A stretch of 60,171 nt of DNA, from assembly GCA_021807105.1 (NCBI GenBank), contig JAKAPL010000017.1, positions 1 to 60,171 on the forward strand. The letters are read 5' to 3'. Of this stretch, positions 23,668 to 32,896 are shown piece by piece. Under the pieces are notes generated by a model. The model worked only from the letters and a program-made list of their open reading frames with translations, was not told the DNA's origin and searched no databases. Position 1 is the first letter of the stretch. The number at the start of each line of letters is the position of its first letter. Source of the stretch: Myxococcales bacterium (GTDB lineage: Bacteria; Myxococcota; Myxococcia; Myxococcales; JAKAPL01). Made by a program: the position numbers and the translations under genes.

Positions 23668-25248
23668 ATGGCGACGATGCGAGAGCAGGTCGAGCGGCTG
23701 CAGGCGCGGCGCAAGCGCGCGCAGGAGATGGGAGGTCCCGAGCGGATCGCGCGGCAGAAGGCGAAGAACAAGCTGACCGCCCGGGAGCGGCTGGCGCTCC
23801 TCTTCGATCCCGGCAGCTTCGAGGAGCTGGGCGCGCTCGCGGCGAACAACGGGAACCTGCCCGAGGAGGAGGAGCGGCCGACGCCCGCCGACGGCGTCAT
23901 CACCGGCGTCGGGGAGATCGACGGCCGGCCCACCTGCGCCGCGGTCTACGACTTCACCATCTTTGGCGGCTCGATCGGCGAGGTGGGCGAGAAGAAGGTC
24001 GCGCGGCTGCGGGACATCGCGCTCAAGAACCGGCTGCCGATGGTCTGGCTCGTGGACAGCGGCGGGGCGCGGATCGACGCCTCGGGGGGCATCGACGCGC
24101 GGCGGATCGCCTCGTTCGCCGACACCGGCTATCTCTTTCGCGAGGAGGTCGTGCTCTCGGGCGTCGTGCCGCTCGTGTCGGCGATGGTCGGCCCGGGCGC
24201 GGCGGGGACGGCGTACATCCCCGGGCTCGCGGACTTCGTGCCCATGGTCAAGGGGACGAGCAGCATGGCGATCGGCGGTCCGTACCTCGTGGAGTCGACG
24301 GTCGGCGAGAAGGTGAGCGAGGACGAGCTGGGCGGCTCGCGCGTCCACAACGAGCTGTCGGGCGTCGCCGACGCCGAGTACCCCGACGACGCGGCGTGCG
24401 TCGCCGCCGTGCGCGAGTACCTCGGCTACTTCCCGAGCCACAGCGGCGAGGCGCCGCCCAGGAAACCGTGCAGCGACCCGATCGATCGGCGCGACGAATC
24501 GCTCCTCGACGTGGTCCCCGACAACCCGAAGCGCGCCTACGACATGCACAAGGTCATCGCCGCCGTGGCCGACGACCACCATTACTTCCCGATCAAGGCG
24601 CGCTGGGCGAAGAACATCATCACCGCGCTCGCGAGGATCGATGGCCGGCCGGTCGGCTTCGTCGCCAGCAACCCGATGTTCTACGGCGGCGTGCTCGACG
24701 TCAACGCGAGCGACAAGGCCGCGCACTTCATCAACCTCTGCGACGCGTTCAACCTCCCGCTCGTCTTCCTCGTGGACGTCCCGGGGTTCATGGTCGGGAC
24801 CAAGGTCGAGCAGGCGGGCATCATCCGCCACGGCGCGAAGATGCTCTTCGCGGTGGCGAGCGCGACGGTGCCGAAGATCACCGTCGTCGTCCGCAAGGCC
24901 TACGGCGCCGGCTACTACGTGATGTGCGGGCGGGCGTACGAGCCCGACCTGCTCGTCACCTGGCCCAACGCGGAGATCGGCCTGATGGGGCCCGAGGGGC
25001 TCGTCTCGATCGGCGCGCGCAAGCTGCTCGAGGCGCAGGAGACGCCCGAGGAGAGGGCGGCGCTCCAGGCGCAGATCGCCGACCAGATCCGGCCGCACAT
25101 CGACATCTTCCGGGCCGCGGCCCTCGCCATGGTCGACGACGTGATCGATCCGCGCGAGACGCGGCGGGTCATCGCCCGTGCGCTCAAACGGACGGAGCAC
25201 AAGGTCGTCGAACGCCCCCGGAAGAAGCGCGAGGTCACGCCGGTCTGA
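23668..25248 (+). CDS. Acyl-CoA (propionyl/methylmalonyl-CoA) carboxylase carboxyltransferase subunit
   Basis: This 526-residue beta subunit moves CO2 from carboxybiotin onto an acyl-CoA, most often propionyl-CoA, or works in reverse in a methylmalonyl-CoA decarboxylase. Start ATG 23668 follows GGAGG at 8 bp. The N-terminal crotonase-like half has KNKLTARERLALLFDPGSFEE, DFTIFGGSIGEVG and a GGARIDAS acyl-CoA site. The C-terminal half has the biotin site VDVPGFMVGTKVEQAGIIRHGAKMLFA (read in two pieces: VDVPGFMVGT and IRHGAKML) and AYGAGYYVMCGRAYEPD. No biotin carboxylase, biotin carrier or mutase gene adjoins it, so its partners are encoded elsewhere and the exact substrate is not settled. Confidence 0.9.
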   Translation: MATMREQVERLQARRKRAQEMGGPERIARQKAKNKLTARERLALLFDPGSFEELGALAANNGNLPEEEERPTPADGVITGVGEIDGRPTCAAVYDFTIFGGSIGEVGEKKVARLRDIALKNRLPMVWLVDSGGARIDASGGIDARRIASFADTGYLFREEVVLSGVVPLVSAMVGPGAAGTAYIPGLADFVPMVKGTSSMAIGGPYLVESTVGEKVSEDELGGSRVHNELSGVADAEYPDDAACVAAVREYLGYFPSHSGEAPPRKPCSDPIDRRDESLLDVVPDNPKRAYDMHKVIAAVADDHHYFPIKARWAKNIITALARIDGRPVGFVASNPMFYGGVLDVNASDKAAHFINLCDAFNLPLVFLVDVPGFMVGTKVEQAGIIRHGAKMLFAVASATVPKITVVVRKAYGAGYYVMCGRAYEPDLLVTWPNAEIGLMGPEGLVSIGARKLLEAQETPEERAALQAQIADQIRPHIDIFRAAALAMVDDVIDPRETRRVIARALKRTEHKVVERPRKKREVTPV

Positions 25249-25363
25249 CCACGGTCGCCGGGGGAGGCCGAGGCCCGGCGCGACCGAAGCGCGCCGCCGG
25301 TCCAGGGGCTTCATGACCGAACGGGTGCGCGCGGGACCGCCGCTCCCGCCCTGCCGTGTCTCG

Positions 25364-25393
25364 TTGACGGGGACGCCGCGCGGCGGCTAAGTA
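25364..25393 (+). promoter_or_regulatory. Promoter of proB
   Basis: TTGACG (25364-25369), 18-bp spacer, TAAGTA (25388-25393). Transcription would start at about 25399-25400, on the GTG start codon itself, suggesting a leaderless or nearly leaderless mRNA. No Shine-Dalgarno is visible, in agreement. Confidence 0.4.
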
Positions 25394-25398
25394 GCCCC

Positions 25399-26544
25399 GT
25401 GATCGCCACCCAGGTCGAGAGCCTCCGGTCGCGCGCGGCGGGGGCGCGCCGCGTGGTGGTCAAGATCGGTTCGGCGGTCCTCGCCGACGCGGCGGGGCGT
25501 TTCGCGGCGGACCGGTTCTCCGCCCTCTGCGCCGACATCGCCGAGGCGGCCCGGGAGCGCGAGGTGGTGATCGTCTCGTCCGGAGCCATCGCGCTCGGGG
25601 TGCGCGAGCTCTCGCTGCCGTCGCGGCCGGTCAGCCTGCCCGGCAAGCAGGCGGCCGCGGCGGTGGGGCAGTGCCTGCTGATGCAGCTCTACGGCGCCGA
25701 GCTGTCGCGCCGCGGCCGGCGGGCGGGTCAGGTCCTTCTGACCCACGACGACGTGGCCGATCGGAGGCGCTACCTGAACGCGCGTCAGACCCTCCAGGCG
25801 CTCGTCGCGAACGGCGTCGTTCCGGTCGTCAACGAGAACGACACCGTGGCGGTCGAGGAGATCCAGTTCGGGGACAATGACGCGCTCGCGGGGCTCGTCG
25901 CCGGCCTCTGGGACGCGGAGCTGCTCGTGCTCCTCTCGGACGTCGACGGACTCTACGACCGGGACCCGGCCGTCCCCGGGGCCCGGAGGATCACCGAGGT
26001 CGCGCTGGTGACCGAGGAGATCGAGGCGCTCGCCGGGAACAGCCGGTCGGGCGTGGGCACCGGCGGGATGATCGCCAAGGTCCGGGCCGCCCGTCGCGCG
26101 GCCGAGTCGGGGACGCTGTCCATCGTCGCCGCCGGGCGGACGCCAGGGGTGCTCCCCGCGCTGCTGCGCGGCGAGGAGATCGGGACCCTCTTCGGTGCGC
26201 CGCGCGAAGCGTTGCGGGCGCGCCAGCGCTGGATCGCGCACGCGCTCGAGGCGCGAGGGCGGCTGCACGTGGACGCAGGCGCGCGGGAGGCGATCGTCAC
26301 GCGGGGCGGGAGTCTGCTGGCTTCAGGGCTGCGGCGGGTGGAGGGGGCCTTCGGGCGGGGCGAGGCGGTGGAGATCGCCGGCGAGGATGGGCGGCCGTTC
26401 GCCCGCGGGCTCGCGGGCTACGGGTCGGAGGAGCTGGCGCGGCTCTGCGGTGCTCGCTCGGCGGAGATCGAGGCGCGGCTCGGCTACAAGTACCTCGACG
26501 AGGTCGTTCATCGAGACGATCTCGTGCTGCTCGCGGTCGGGTAG
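25399..26544 (+). CDS. proB: Glutamate 5-kinase
   Basis: ProB phosphorylates glutamate to gamma-glutamyl phosphate, the first step of proline synthesis, and is normally inhibited by proline. It is 381 residues with a GTG start. The amino-acid kinase domain covers about residues 15-260 (RVVVKIGSAVLAD, VIVSSGAIALG, VVNENDTVAVEEIQFGDND, LSDVDGLYDRDP, GTGGMIAKVRAA). A C-terminal PUA domain covers about 285-370 (RLHVDAGAREAIVTRGGSLL). It is the first gene of proB-proA-rsfS-rlmH with 3-bp gaps. In many relatives obgE sits directly upstream; here it does not. Confidence 0.96.
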   Translation: MIATQVESLRSRAAGARRVVVKIGSAVLADAAGRFAADRFSALCADIAEAAREREVVIVSSGAIALGVRELSLPSRPVSLPGKQAAAAVGQCLLMQLYGAELSRRGRRAGQVLLTHDDVADRRRYLNARQTLQALVANGVVPVVNENDTVAVEEIQFGDNDALAGLVAGLWDAELLVLLSDVDGLYDRDPAVPGARRITEVALVTEEIEALAGNSRSGVGTGGMIAKVRAARRAAESGTLSIVAAGRTPGVLPALLRGEEIGTLFGAPREALRARQRWIAHALEARGRLHVDAGAREAIVTRGGSLLASGLRRVEGAFGRGEAVEIAGEDGRPFARGLAGYGSEELARLCGARSAEIEARLGYKYLDEVVHRDDLVLLAVG

Positions 26545-26547
26545 GGG

Positions 26548-27810
26548 ATGATGGGCACGGCGGAGCGGATTGCGCGCGCGGCGGCGGAGGCGGCGAGGAG
26601 GCTCGCGGTCGTCCCGACCGCGCAAAAGGATCTCGCGCTCGCGGCGCTCGCCGGGGCGCTCGCGAGGCACGCGGGCGCGATCCGGCGGGCGAACGCCGAG
26701 GACGTCGCGGCGGCGAGGAGGGGCGGCGCCGGCGGTACGTTCCTCGATCGGCTCGCGCTCGACCGCGCGCGGATCGCGAGGTCGGCGGCCGCGGTGGAGG
26801 AGATCCGCGCGCTGCCCGATCCCGTCGGGGAGGTCGTCCGGACGTGGCGCCGTCCCAACGGCCTGATCGTCGAGCAGGTGCGCCTGCCGCTCGGGGTGAT
26901 CCTCGTCGTCTACGAGGCGCGGCCGAACGTGACGTCGGACGCGGCGGCCCTGTGCGTGAAGAGCGGCAACGCGGCGATCCTGAGGGGCGGGAAGGAGGCG
27001 GCCCGGACGAACCGGGCGATCGCCGCGGCGATCCGGGAGGCGCTCGGGGAGGCGGGGCTGCCCGACGCGGCGGTACAGGTCGTTCTCGATCCCGACCGGG
27101 AGCTGCTCCTCGCCCTCGCGCGTCAGACCGGCCTCGTGGACCTCTGCATCCCGCGCGGCGGCCAGGGGCTCATGAAGTTCTTGGCCGAGAACGCGCGCGT
27201 CCCGGTCGTTCCCCATGGGGAGGGGATCTGCCACGTGTACGCCGACGCGAGCGCCGACGTGGCGGCGGCCGTGCCGGTGATCGTCAACGCCAAGGCCCAG
27301 CGGCCGGGCGTCTGCAACGCGGCCGAGTGCCTGCTCGTCCATCGCGCGGCGGCGAAGGAGCTCCTTCCCGCGGCGGGCCGGGCGCTCGCGCGGGCCGGCG
27401 TCGAGCTGCGCTGCGACCCCGCCTCGCTCGCGATCCTGCGGCGGGCGGGGATCCGGGCGATCCCGGCGGCGCCGTCCGACTTCGGCCACGAGTTCCTGGA
27501 GAAGATCCTGGCGGTCCGCGTCGTGCGGTCGCTCGCCGGCGCGCTCGATCACATTGCGCGCTTCGGCTCCGGCCACACCGAGGCGATCCTGACCCGCGAT
27601 CTCGCGGCCGCGCGGACCTTCGAGCGCGAGGTCCGGGCCTCGTGCGTCGTCGTGAACGCCTCCACGCGGTTCAACGACGGCGGCGAGCTGGGCCTCGGGG
27701 CGGAGATCGGGATCAGCACGGGGCGGCTCCACGCCTATGGGCCGATGGGGCTCGCCGAGCTTTGCAGCAGGAAGTTCGTCGTTCATGGAGAAGGCCAGGT
27801 AAGGAGCTGA
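26548..27810 (+). CDS. proA: Gamma-glutamyl phosphate reductase
   Basis: ProA reduces the unstable ProB product with NADPH to glutamate-5-semialdehyde, so the two genes are naturally paired. 420 residues. It has the catalytic Cys256 in [17 protein letters not shown], the nucleotide-binding [10 protein letters not shown]-type segment (read here as [13 protein letters not shown]) and the C-terminal [17 protein letters not shown]. It begins 3 bp after proB stops. Confidence 0.97.
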   Translation: MMGTAERIARAAAEAARRLAVVPTAQKDLALAALAGALARHAGAIRRANAEDVAAARRGGAGGTFLDRLALDRARIARSAAAVEEIRALPDPVGEVVRTWRRPNGLIVEQVRLPLGVILVVYEARPNVTSDAAALCVKSGNAAILRGGKEAARTNRAIAAAIREALGEAGLPDAAVQVVLDPDRELLLALARQTGLVDLCIPRGGQGLMKFLAENARVPVVPHGEGICHVYADASADVAAAVPVIVNAKAQRPGVCNAAECLLVHRAAAKELLPAAGRALARAGVELRCDPASLAILRRAGIRAIPAAPSDFGHEFLEKILAVRVVRSLAGALDHIARFGSGHTEAILTRDLAAARTFEREVRASCVVVNASTRFNDGGELGLGAEIGISTGRLHAYGPMGLAELCSRKFVVHGEGQVRS

Positions 27811-27813
27811 CGC

Positions 27814-28230
27814 ATGCCCCCCCGCAAGCAAGCCGCTACCCGAAGAGCCCCCCGCCGCCGCGCCGCGCCGGCGCCCGAGGCCGTCGATACGTCCCGCGCG
27901 CCGGCGCTCGCCGCCGCGCTCGCCGGCGTCGACAAGAAGGCCGAGGAGCCCGCGGTGCTCGACCTGCGCGGGCTCTCCTCCTACGCCGACTACGTCGTCC
28001 TCCTGTCGGCGGACAACCCGCGGCAGATCGAGGCGGTCCAGGAGGCCATCGAGACGAGGCTGCGGGCGGAGGGACGCCGGCCGCTGGGGGAGGAGGGGAG
28101 CGGGGCTTCGGGCTGGATGCTGCTCGATTACGGCGACATCGTCGTCCACGTCCTCTCGCCCGAGGCGAGGGCCTTCTACGATCTGGAGGGCCTCTGGGGG
28201 GACGCGCCGCGTGTCCCGGTCGAGGGTTGA
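27814..28230 (+). CDS. rsfS: Ribosomal silencing factor RsfS
   Basis: RsfS binds ribosomal protein uL14 and blocks subunit joining during starvation. 138 residues. A basic, Ala/Pro/Arg-rich extension of about 30 residues precedes the conserved core: VLDLRGLSSYADYVVLLSADNPRQIEAV, then WMLLDYGDIVVHVLSPEARAFYDLEGLW. The core is complete. It begins 3 bp after proA and overlaps rlmH by 4 nt. nadD, normally between proA and rsfS in related genomes, is missing here. Confidence 0.94.
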   Translation: MPPRKQAATRRAPRRRAAPAPEAVDTSRAPALAAALAGVDKKAEEPAVLDLRGLSSYADYVVLLSADNPRQIEAVQEAIETRLRAEGRRPLGEEGSGASGWMLLDYGDIVVHVLSPEARAFYDLEGLWGDAPRVPVEG

Positions 28231-28685
28231 GGCTCCGGGTCGTCGCCATCGGCAAGGATCGCAAGGGGCTCCTCGCCCCGGCGGCGGCCGACTACGCGGC
28301 GCGGATCGCGCGGCGTCTCCCCTTCGAGGTCGTGATCGCGGGCGAGCCGCAGGGGGAGGACGCGACGGCGCGGCGGGCGGAGGCCTCACTCTTGCGGCGC
28401 GCGTTGCGCCCGCGGGAAGCCGTCGTCGTCCTCGACGAGCGCGGCGAGGAGCTGACGAGCAGGGAGCTCGCGGCGCGAATGGCCACGGCCGAGCGATCCG
28501 GAGGGCGTGACCTCGCCTTCGTCCTGGGCGGCCCTTCCGGCCTCGACCCCGCGCTGCGCGCCGAGGCCGCGTGGGCGCTCGCCCTGTCGAGGTTCACCCT
28601 CCCGCACCAGCTCGCCCGGCTGGTCCTCCTGGAGCAACTCTACCGCGCGGTCAGTCTGCTGCGCGGCGAGCCCTACCACAAGTAG
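28227..28685 (+). CDS. rlmH: 23S rRNA (pseudouridine1915-N3)-methyltransferase RlmH
   Basis: RlmH is a SPOUT methyltransferase acting on pseudouridine 1915 in helix 69 of 23S rRNA. 152 residues, with a TTG start overlapping the rsfS stop (TTGA), which marks translational coupling. The full signature is present: VVAIGKDRKGLLAPAAADYAARI at the start (read RVVAIGKDRKG), VVLDERGEELTSRELA, FVLGGPSGL (SAM-binding knot), and the C-terminal HQLARLVLLEQLYRA and GEPYHK. Confidence 0.95.
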   Translation: MRLRVVAIGKDRKGLLAPAAADYAARIARRLPFEVVIAGEPQGEDATARRAEASLLRRALRPREAVVVLDERGEELTSRELAARMATAERSGGRDLAFVLGGPSGLDPALRAEAAWALALSRFTLPHQLARLVLLEQLYRAVSLLRGEPYHK

Positions 28686-28716
28686 TCGGCCGATCCGGAC
28701 CGAGCGCGGCGGGCGG

Positions 28717-28735
28717 GGGGAGCCCGGAGCTCCCC
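28717..28735 (+). terminator. Hairpin after rlmH
   Basis: GGGGAGC-CCGGA-GCTCCCC, a 7-bp stem 31 bp after the rlmH stop, just ahead of a family A repeat. No T-run. Confidence 0.4.
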
Positions 28736-28745
28736 GCGCGCCCAT

Positions 28746-28965
28746 TCAACCCGTCTTATTCACGGTCCGGCTGCTGCGGCGTCCGATCCCGCGCCTGCGA
28801 AGGGCCTGCTCGCTCCTTCCTCCTCGCGGGGGGCTTGCCACCCTCCAAACGACTTAGGGGGAGGTGCTTTACGCGACGCCTCGTCGGTCGTCGCTCTCGC
28901 TTGCCCTTCTCGGCTCGCGGTCTCGAACGCCTCGCTACGCCGTACCGTGAATAAGACGGGTTCAA
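28746..28965. repeat. Family A palindromic repeat, copy A2
   Basis: A 220-bp element with the same 17-bp terminal inverted repeat (CCCGTCTTATTCACGGT and complement). The GGGGGGCTTGCCACCC module sits in slot 2 (about 28828-28875), where copies A1 and A5 have a short GCGTGCTTCAGCACGC hairpin. Its right border gives the TGA stop to the minus-strand gene 28962-30365. It lies between convergent rlmH and that gene. Confidence 0.8.
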
Positions 28966-30365
28966 GCACCGGGCCTTCGCAGGGCATCGCTCAACCTTCG
29001 CGCGGCAGGAGTCCCCTCGGCAGCAGCCGATCCGTGGCCCGGCGGGCAGGCCGCCCCACGCCTTCGCCGCAGGACTTTGGCGAGCGCCAGGAGGAAGCCG
29101 AGGGCGAGCGGATCGACGCCCCCCGACGTGCAGCCGCAGCCGGTGGCGCCGTTGCCGGAGCTCGCTGGTGTGGCCGCCGAGCCGGTGGGCGACCCCTCCC
29201 CGGGGGGGCTCCCGGCGTCGGACGCGGATGGCGTTCCGGCCGTCGCCCCACCATCGGAGCCGGGTCCGGCGCCACCGCCGGCGTCGGGCTGCCCCGCGTC
29301 GGCCTCGGCTCCGGCGTCCTCGTCCGTCCCGGCGTCGGCGCCCGTCGCGGGCGAGATGGTCGTCGTGGAGAGCGGATAGGCGTAATACGGAGGAGCGGAG
29401 CTCCCTTGAGTGAAGGAAGGATCCACCGGGTACATGGCGAGTTTTTTGTCCTCGGTGAACCCGTCGGCCGTGACATTGGCGTCGACGTCGGCCTCGGTCA
29501 CCTGGGGCTGGATCGTCGCGCCGGCCTTCCCGCTCGCCGTGAGCTGCACCACGAGGGTCGGGAGCGTGACTCTCGAACCACCGGGGATCTTCACGTCGAA
29601 GAAGAGCTCGAGGTAAGGAAGGGTCGTGTCGGTCGGGAAGGAGCTGCCGGGCGCGGTGGCCGTGCAGGTCGCTCCAGCGGTCGAGGTGCAGAAGGTCACG
29701 GTAGCCTTGCCGTGGGTGGCCGCATCCCCGCCCACGGCCAGCGCGCTCTGCGGGACGTACGTCGCGTTGGTGGGCAAGGGCAGGATGTAGGTCAGCCCGC
29801 CGAGATGGTTGATCGTCGCGGAGATGCCGTTGGAGGTGAGCGTCGTCGGGACCGCGAATGACGCCGGCGCGAAGGACTCCGTGAACGTGGAGCCCTCCGG
29901 CGCCGTCGAGGGGGCGAGCGCGCCGTACTCGCCGGGGAACTGGGCGTAGCCCCCGAGGATCGGGACGGCGAAGGCATTGTTGGTCGCGATGGCCTCGCCC
30001 TCGGTCAGCTTCGCCGTCTGGCAGTCGGTCGGTCCGGCCTCGCACAGGCTGAACGTCACGGTCTGATCGCCCGAGGTGGAGGCCGAGGGGGTGTACGTGA
30101 GGATGCCCGTCGACGGATCGGCCGATGCGGTCCCGCTCGCGGGCTGGCCCGTGATCGAGAGCGTCGATGGGTCGGGGGTCCCGCCCGACGCGAGCGTCAG
30201 CACGTCGAACTGCACGGGAGTCGGGGCGGCGCTCCCGGTGGCCGCCTGGAAGGCGGCGAAGCCATCCCTCACCGAGAACGCGGCGGGCTGGGCCGTCGCG
30301 GGGCGCGCGCAGAGCGAGAGCGCGGTCAACAGGGAGAGCGATCCGAGAGAGCGGCAGTTTCTCAT
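28962..30365 (-). CDS. Secreted protein with MYXO-CTERM-like C-terminus
   Basis: 467 residues from ATG 30365 (MRNCRSLGSLSLLTALSLCARPATAQ, a signal peptide; shown as MRNCRSLGSLSLL). An Ig/cadherin-like segment occurs at about 45-110 (STLSITGQPASGTASAD, GILTYTPSAS, GDQTVTFSLCEAG). The middle is beta-rich and unrecognised. A Gly/Ala/Asp-rich linker (TDEDAGAEADAGQPDAGG) leads to TGCGCTSGGVDPLALGF then LRRRRG, which resembles the MYXO-CTERM anchor. About 30 residues follow the Arg cluster, where such proteins normally end. The stop is the TGA of the adjacent family A repeat, so the original stop was probably lost. It interrupts the otherwise conserved rlmH-gpmI neighbourhood. Confidence 0.78.
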   Translation of the reverse strand: MRNCRSLGSLSLLTALSLCARPATAQPAAFSVRDGFAAFQAATGSAAPTPVQFDVLTLASGGTPDPSTLSITGQPASGTASADPSTGILTYTPSASTSGDQTVTFSLCEAGPTDCQTAKLTEGEAIATNNAFAVPILGGYAQFPGEYGALAPSTAPEGSTFTESFAPASFAVPTTLTSNGISATINHLGGLTYILPLPTNATYVPQSALAVGGDAATHGKATVTFCTSTAGATCTATAPGSSFPTDTTLPYLELFFDVKIPGGSRVTLPTLVVQLTASGKAGATIQPQVTEADVDANVTADGFTEDKKLAMYPVDPSFTQGSSAPPYYAYPLSTTTISPATGADAGTDEDAGAEADAGQPDAGGGAGPGSDGGATAGTPSASDAGSPPGEGSPTGSAATPASSGNGATGCGCTSGGVDPLALGFLLALAKVLRRRRGAACPPGHGSAAAEGTPAARRLSDALRRPGA

Positions 30366-30453
30366 CCCGGCGAGCGTAGCACCGCTCGCCCCTCTCGGCG
30401 AACCCGCCGACCCCACCGCTCCGGGCGCGGGGATGGTATGGTTGCGGGACCCT

Positions 30454-31995
30454 ATGAAGACGCGGCCGGTCCTGCTCGTGGTGCTCGACGGTTGGGGGCT
30501 CTCCGGCCGGCGCGAGGCCAACGCGATCGCGCTCGCCGGGACGCCGAACGTCGATGCCTTCCGGCGCGAGTTCCCCGCGGGCGAGCTGCTCACCTCCGGT
30601 CTCGCCGTGGGACTACCCGACGGCCAGATGGGAAACTCCGAGGTCGGCCACACCAACCTGGGGGCGGGGCGGATCGTCTACCAGGATCTCGTCCGCATCA
30701 ACCTCGCCTGCGAGCGGGGCGAGCTGGACGGCAACGCGGTCCTCGCCGGGGCCTGTGACGCCGCGCGCGGCGGCGCTCTCCACCTGATCGGCCTCTGCTC
30801 CGACGGCGGCGTCCACAGCTCGCTGGATCACCTGTTCGCGCTCGTCGACCTCGCCAAGCGGCGGGGCGTCGGCCGCCTCTTCGTGCACGCGTTCACCGAC
30901 GGTCGCGACACTCCGCCGCGCAGCGGGGCGGGTTTCCTGCGCCGGATCGAAGAGACGCTGGCGCAAAAGGGGCTCGGGAAGGTGGCGAGCGTGTCCGGGC
31001 GTTACTTCGCCATGGACCGAGATCAGCGCTGGGACCGGGTCGAGAAGGCGTACCGGGTCCTGCGGGATCAGGCGCCGGGCGCGCCCCGGACGAAGAGCGG
31101 CGCGGCGGCGGTCCGTTCGGCCTACGAGCGGGGTGAGACCGACGAATTCATCGCCCCGACGATCGTCGTCGACGCGGAGGGGCGGGCCGTCGGTCCCATC
31201 CGGGATGGCGACTCGGTCGTCTTCGTGAACTTCCGAGCCGACCGGGCGCGGGAGATGACGCGGGCGCTGACCCAGGAGGGCTTCACGGGCTTTGCCCGCG
31301 AGGCGCCGCGGCTCGCTTCCTACGTCTGCATGACCCGGTACGACCGCGAGCTGCCGCTCCCCGTCGCCTTCCCCCCCGAGCAGCCGACGCGCATCCTGCC
31401 CGAGCTGATCTCCGAGGCCGGCCTGCGGCAGTTCCGTTGCGCGGAGACCGAAAAGTACGCGCACGTGACCTTCTTCTTCAACGCCGGCCGCGAGGCGCCG
31501 TTCCCCGGCGAGGACCGGGTGCTCGTGCCGAGCCCGCGCGACGTGAGGACGTATGACCTGAAACCCGAGATGAGCGCCGAGCCGGTGACCGTGGCGGTTG
31601 AGAAGGCGCTCTCCTCCGGCGGGTACGGCTTCTTGCTCGTCAACTATGCGAACCCCGACATGGTGGGCCACACCGGGGTCCTGCCGGCGGCCATCGCGGC
31701 GGTCCGGAAGGTCGACGCCTGCCTGGGCCGGCTCTGGAAGGCTGCGTCGACGGCGAGGACGGCGATGGTCGTCACCGCCGATCATGGCAACTGCGAGACG
31801 ATGGTCGATCCGGCGACCGGCGAGCCGCACACCCAGCACACGCTCAACCCGGTGCCGTTGCACGTCCTGGCCCCGGAGGTGAGGGGCGCGAAGCTCGACC
31901 GCGGCATCCTCGCCGACGTGGCGCCGACGATCCTCGCCCTGATCGGGCTCCCGGCCTGCCCCGAGATGACCGGGAAGAACTTGCTGCGCCCCTAG
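30454..31995 (+). CDS. gpmI: 2,3-bisphosphoglycerate-independent phosphoglycerate mutase
   Basis: This cytosolic glycolytic enzyme interconverts 3- and 2-phosphoglycerate through a phosphoserine intermediate and two Mn ions. 513 residues, ATG 30454. The metal-binding start is VLLVVLDGWGLS, the nucleophile Ser62 is in MGNSEVGHTNLGAGRIVYQ, and FTDGRDTPPRS is followed by the C-terminal metal site TADHGNCETM. The frame is open far upstream, but that overlaps the divergent secreted-protein gene and is not coding. The TAG stop lies inside the CCTAGG end of a family B repeat. Confidence 0.96.
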   Translation: MKTRPVLLVVLDGWGLSGRREANAIALAGTPNVDAFRREFPAGELLTSGLAVGLPDGQMGNSEVGHTNLGAGRIVYQDLVRINLACERGELDGNAVLAGACDAARGGALHLIGLCSDGGVHSSLDHLFALVDLAKRRGVGRLFVHAFTDGRDTPPRSGAGFLRRIEETLAQKGLGKVASVSGRYFAMDRDQRWDRVEKAYRVLRDQAPGAPRTKSGAAAVRSAYERGETDEFIAPTIVVDAEGRAVGPIRDGDSVVFVNFRADRAREMTRALTQEGFTGFAREAPRLASYVCMTRYDRELPLPVAFPPEQPTRILPELISEAGLRQFRCAETEKYAHVTFFFNAGREAPFPGEDRVLVPSPRDVRTYDLKPEMSAEPVTVAVEKALSSGGYGFLLVNYANPDMVGHTGVLPAAIAAVRKVDACLGRLWKAASTARTAMVVTADHGNCETMVDPATGEPHTQHTLNPVPLHVLAPEVRGAKLDRGILADVAPTILALIGLPACPEMTGKNLLRP

Positions 31996-32155
31996 GAGAC
32001 TGGTGTGAAATGGCTGCCTACTGCGAAAGCCGAACCCTTCGCTGCGACGCGCGGCCTCGTCGCTTCGCTGCTCTTCGCTGCTCAACGTACTGCAAAGAGT
32101 ACGTCTCCGCTGCTCTCTCCTCGGGCGTCCGTCTCCCTCTCGGCCCGTCGAGGGT
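31991..32155. repeat. Family B repeat, copy B2 (one terminus lost)
   Basis: CCTAGGAGACTGGTGTGAAATGG opens the element (first 20: CCTAGGAGACTGGTGTGAAA). The inner hairpin AACGTACT-GCAAAG-AGTACGT follows, then CTCCTCGGGCGTCCGTCTC. The right terminus is absent; the ComF gene starts there. It provides the gpmI stop codon. Confidence 0.7.
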
Positions 32156-32164
32156 CGCGCCGCG

Positions 32165-32896
32165 ATGAGCGCGGGCAGGGCGATTTCCGGCGCGGCGCGA
32201 GCCATCGGCGCCGGACTTGGCGATCTCCTGGCGCCGCCTTCTTGCGCCGGCTGCGGCGAGCCGATCCCGAGGCGGAGGGCTTTCTGCGAGGAGTGCGAGC
32301 TCGCGCTCCTCGAGTGTGACCCCGCGCGCTGCGCCGGCTGCGGCGCGGAAGGTTCCCGGCAGGGGCTGTGCCGCGCCTGCCGGCTGCGCCTGCGGCCTCT
32401 TGCCGGCGTCTTCTGTGGCTTCACGTACGAGGGGCCTCTGCGGGAGGCGCTGCAAGCCTTCAAGTACCAGGGGCGGGACGATCTCGGGCCCCTGCTCGCC
32501 GCCCGCTGGGTGGAGGCGCTCTCGCCGCCTCGGAGGCTGCTCTCGCGCTCGCCGCTCGTCGCGCCGGTGCCGCTCCATGTCCGTCGGCTGCGACGGCGCG
32601 GCTACGACCAGGCGTGGCTCCTCGCCCGTGTGCTCGCCCGGCGGCTGCGGCTCACGCCGGAAGCTCGCCTGCTCTGCCGGGTTCGCGAGACGCGCGCCCA
32701 GGTGGGGCTTTCGCGGCCGGACCGCGAGAAGAACGTGCGGGGCGCGTTCGTCGCGCTCCCGGCGGCGGGCCGGCCGGTCCTCCTCGTCGATGACGTCTTT
32801 ACGACGGGGGCTACGATGAAGGCCGCCGCCGAAGCCCTCCGCCGCGCCGGGTCCGGGCCGGTCTATGGTTTCGCCGTCGCGCAGGCGCTGGAATGA
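32165..32896 (+). CDS. ComF family phosphoribosyltransferase-like protein
   Basis: 243 residues. The N-terminal zinc ribbon has CxxC pairs (CAGCGEPIPRRRAFCEEC, CAGCGAEGSRQGLCRAC). The C-terminal type I phosphoribosyltransferase fold has the PRPP-binding motif VLLVDDVFTTGATM and the segment PVPLHVRRLRRRGYDQAWLLA. ComF-type proteins are linked to DNA uptake in competent bacteria but are widespread without known substrate. ATG 32165 follows the repeat directly. The last four bases (ATGA) overlap the next TPR gene, so the two are translationally coupled. Confidence 0.88.
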   Translation: MSAGRAISGAARAIGAGLGDLLAPPSCAGCGEPIPRRRAFCEECELALLECDPARCAGCGAEGSRQGLCRACRLRLRPLAGVFCGFTYEGPLREALQAFKYQGRDDLGPLLAARWVEALSPPRRLLSRSPLVAPVPLHVRRLRRRGYDQAWLLARVLARRLRLTPEARLLCRVRETRAQVGLSRPDREKNVRGAFVALPAAGRPVLLVDDVFTTGATMKAAAEALRRAGSGPVYGFAVAQALE

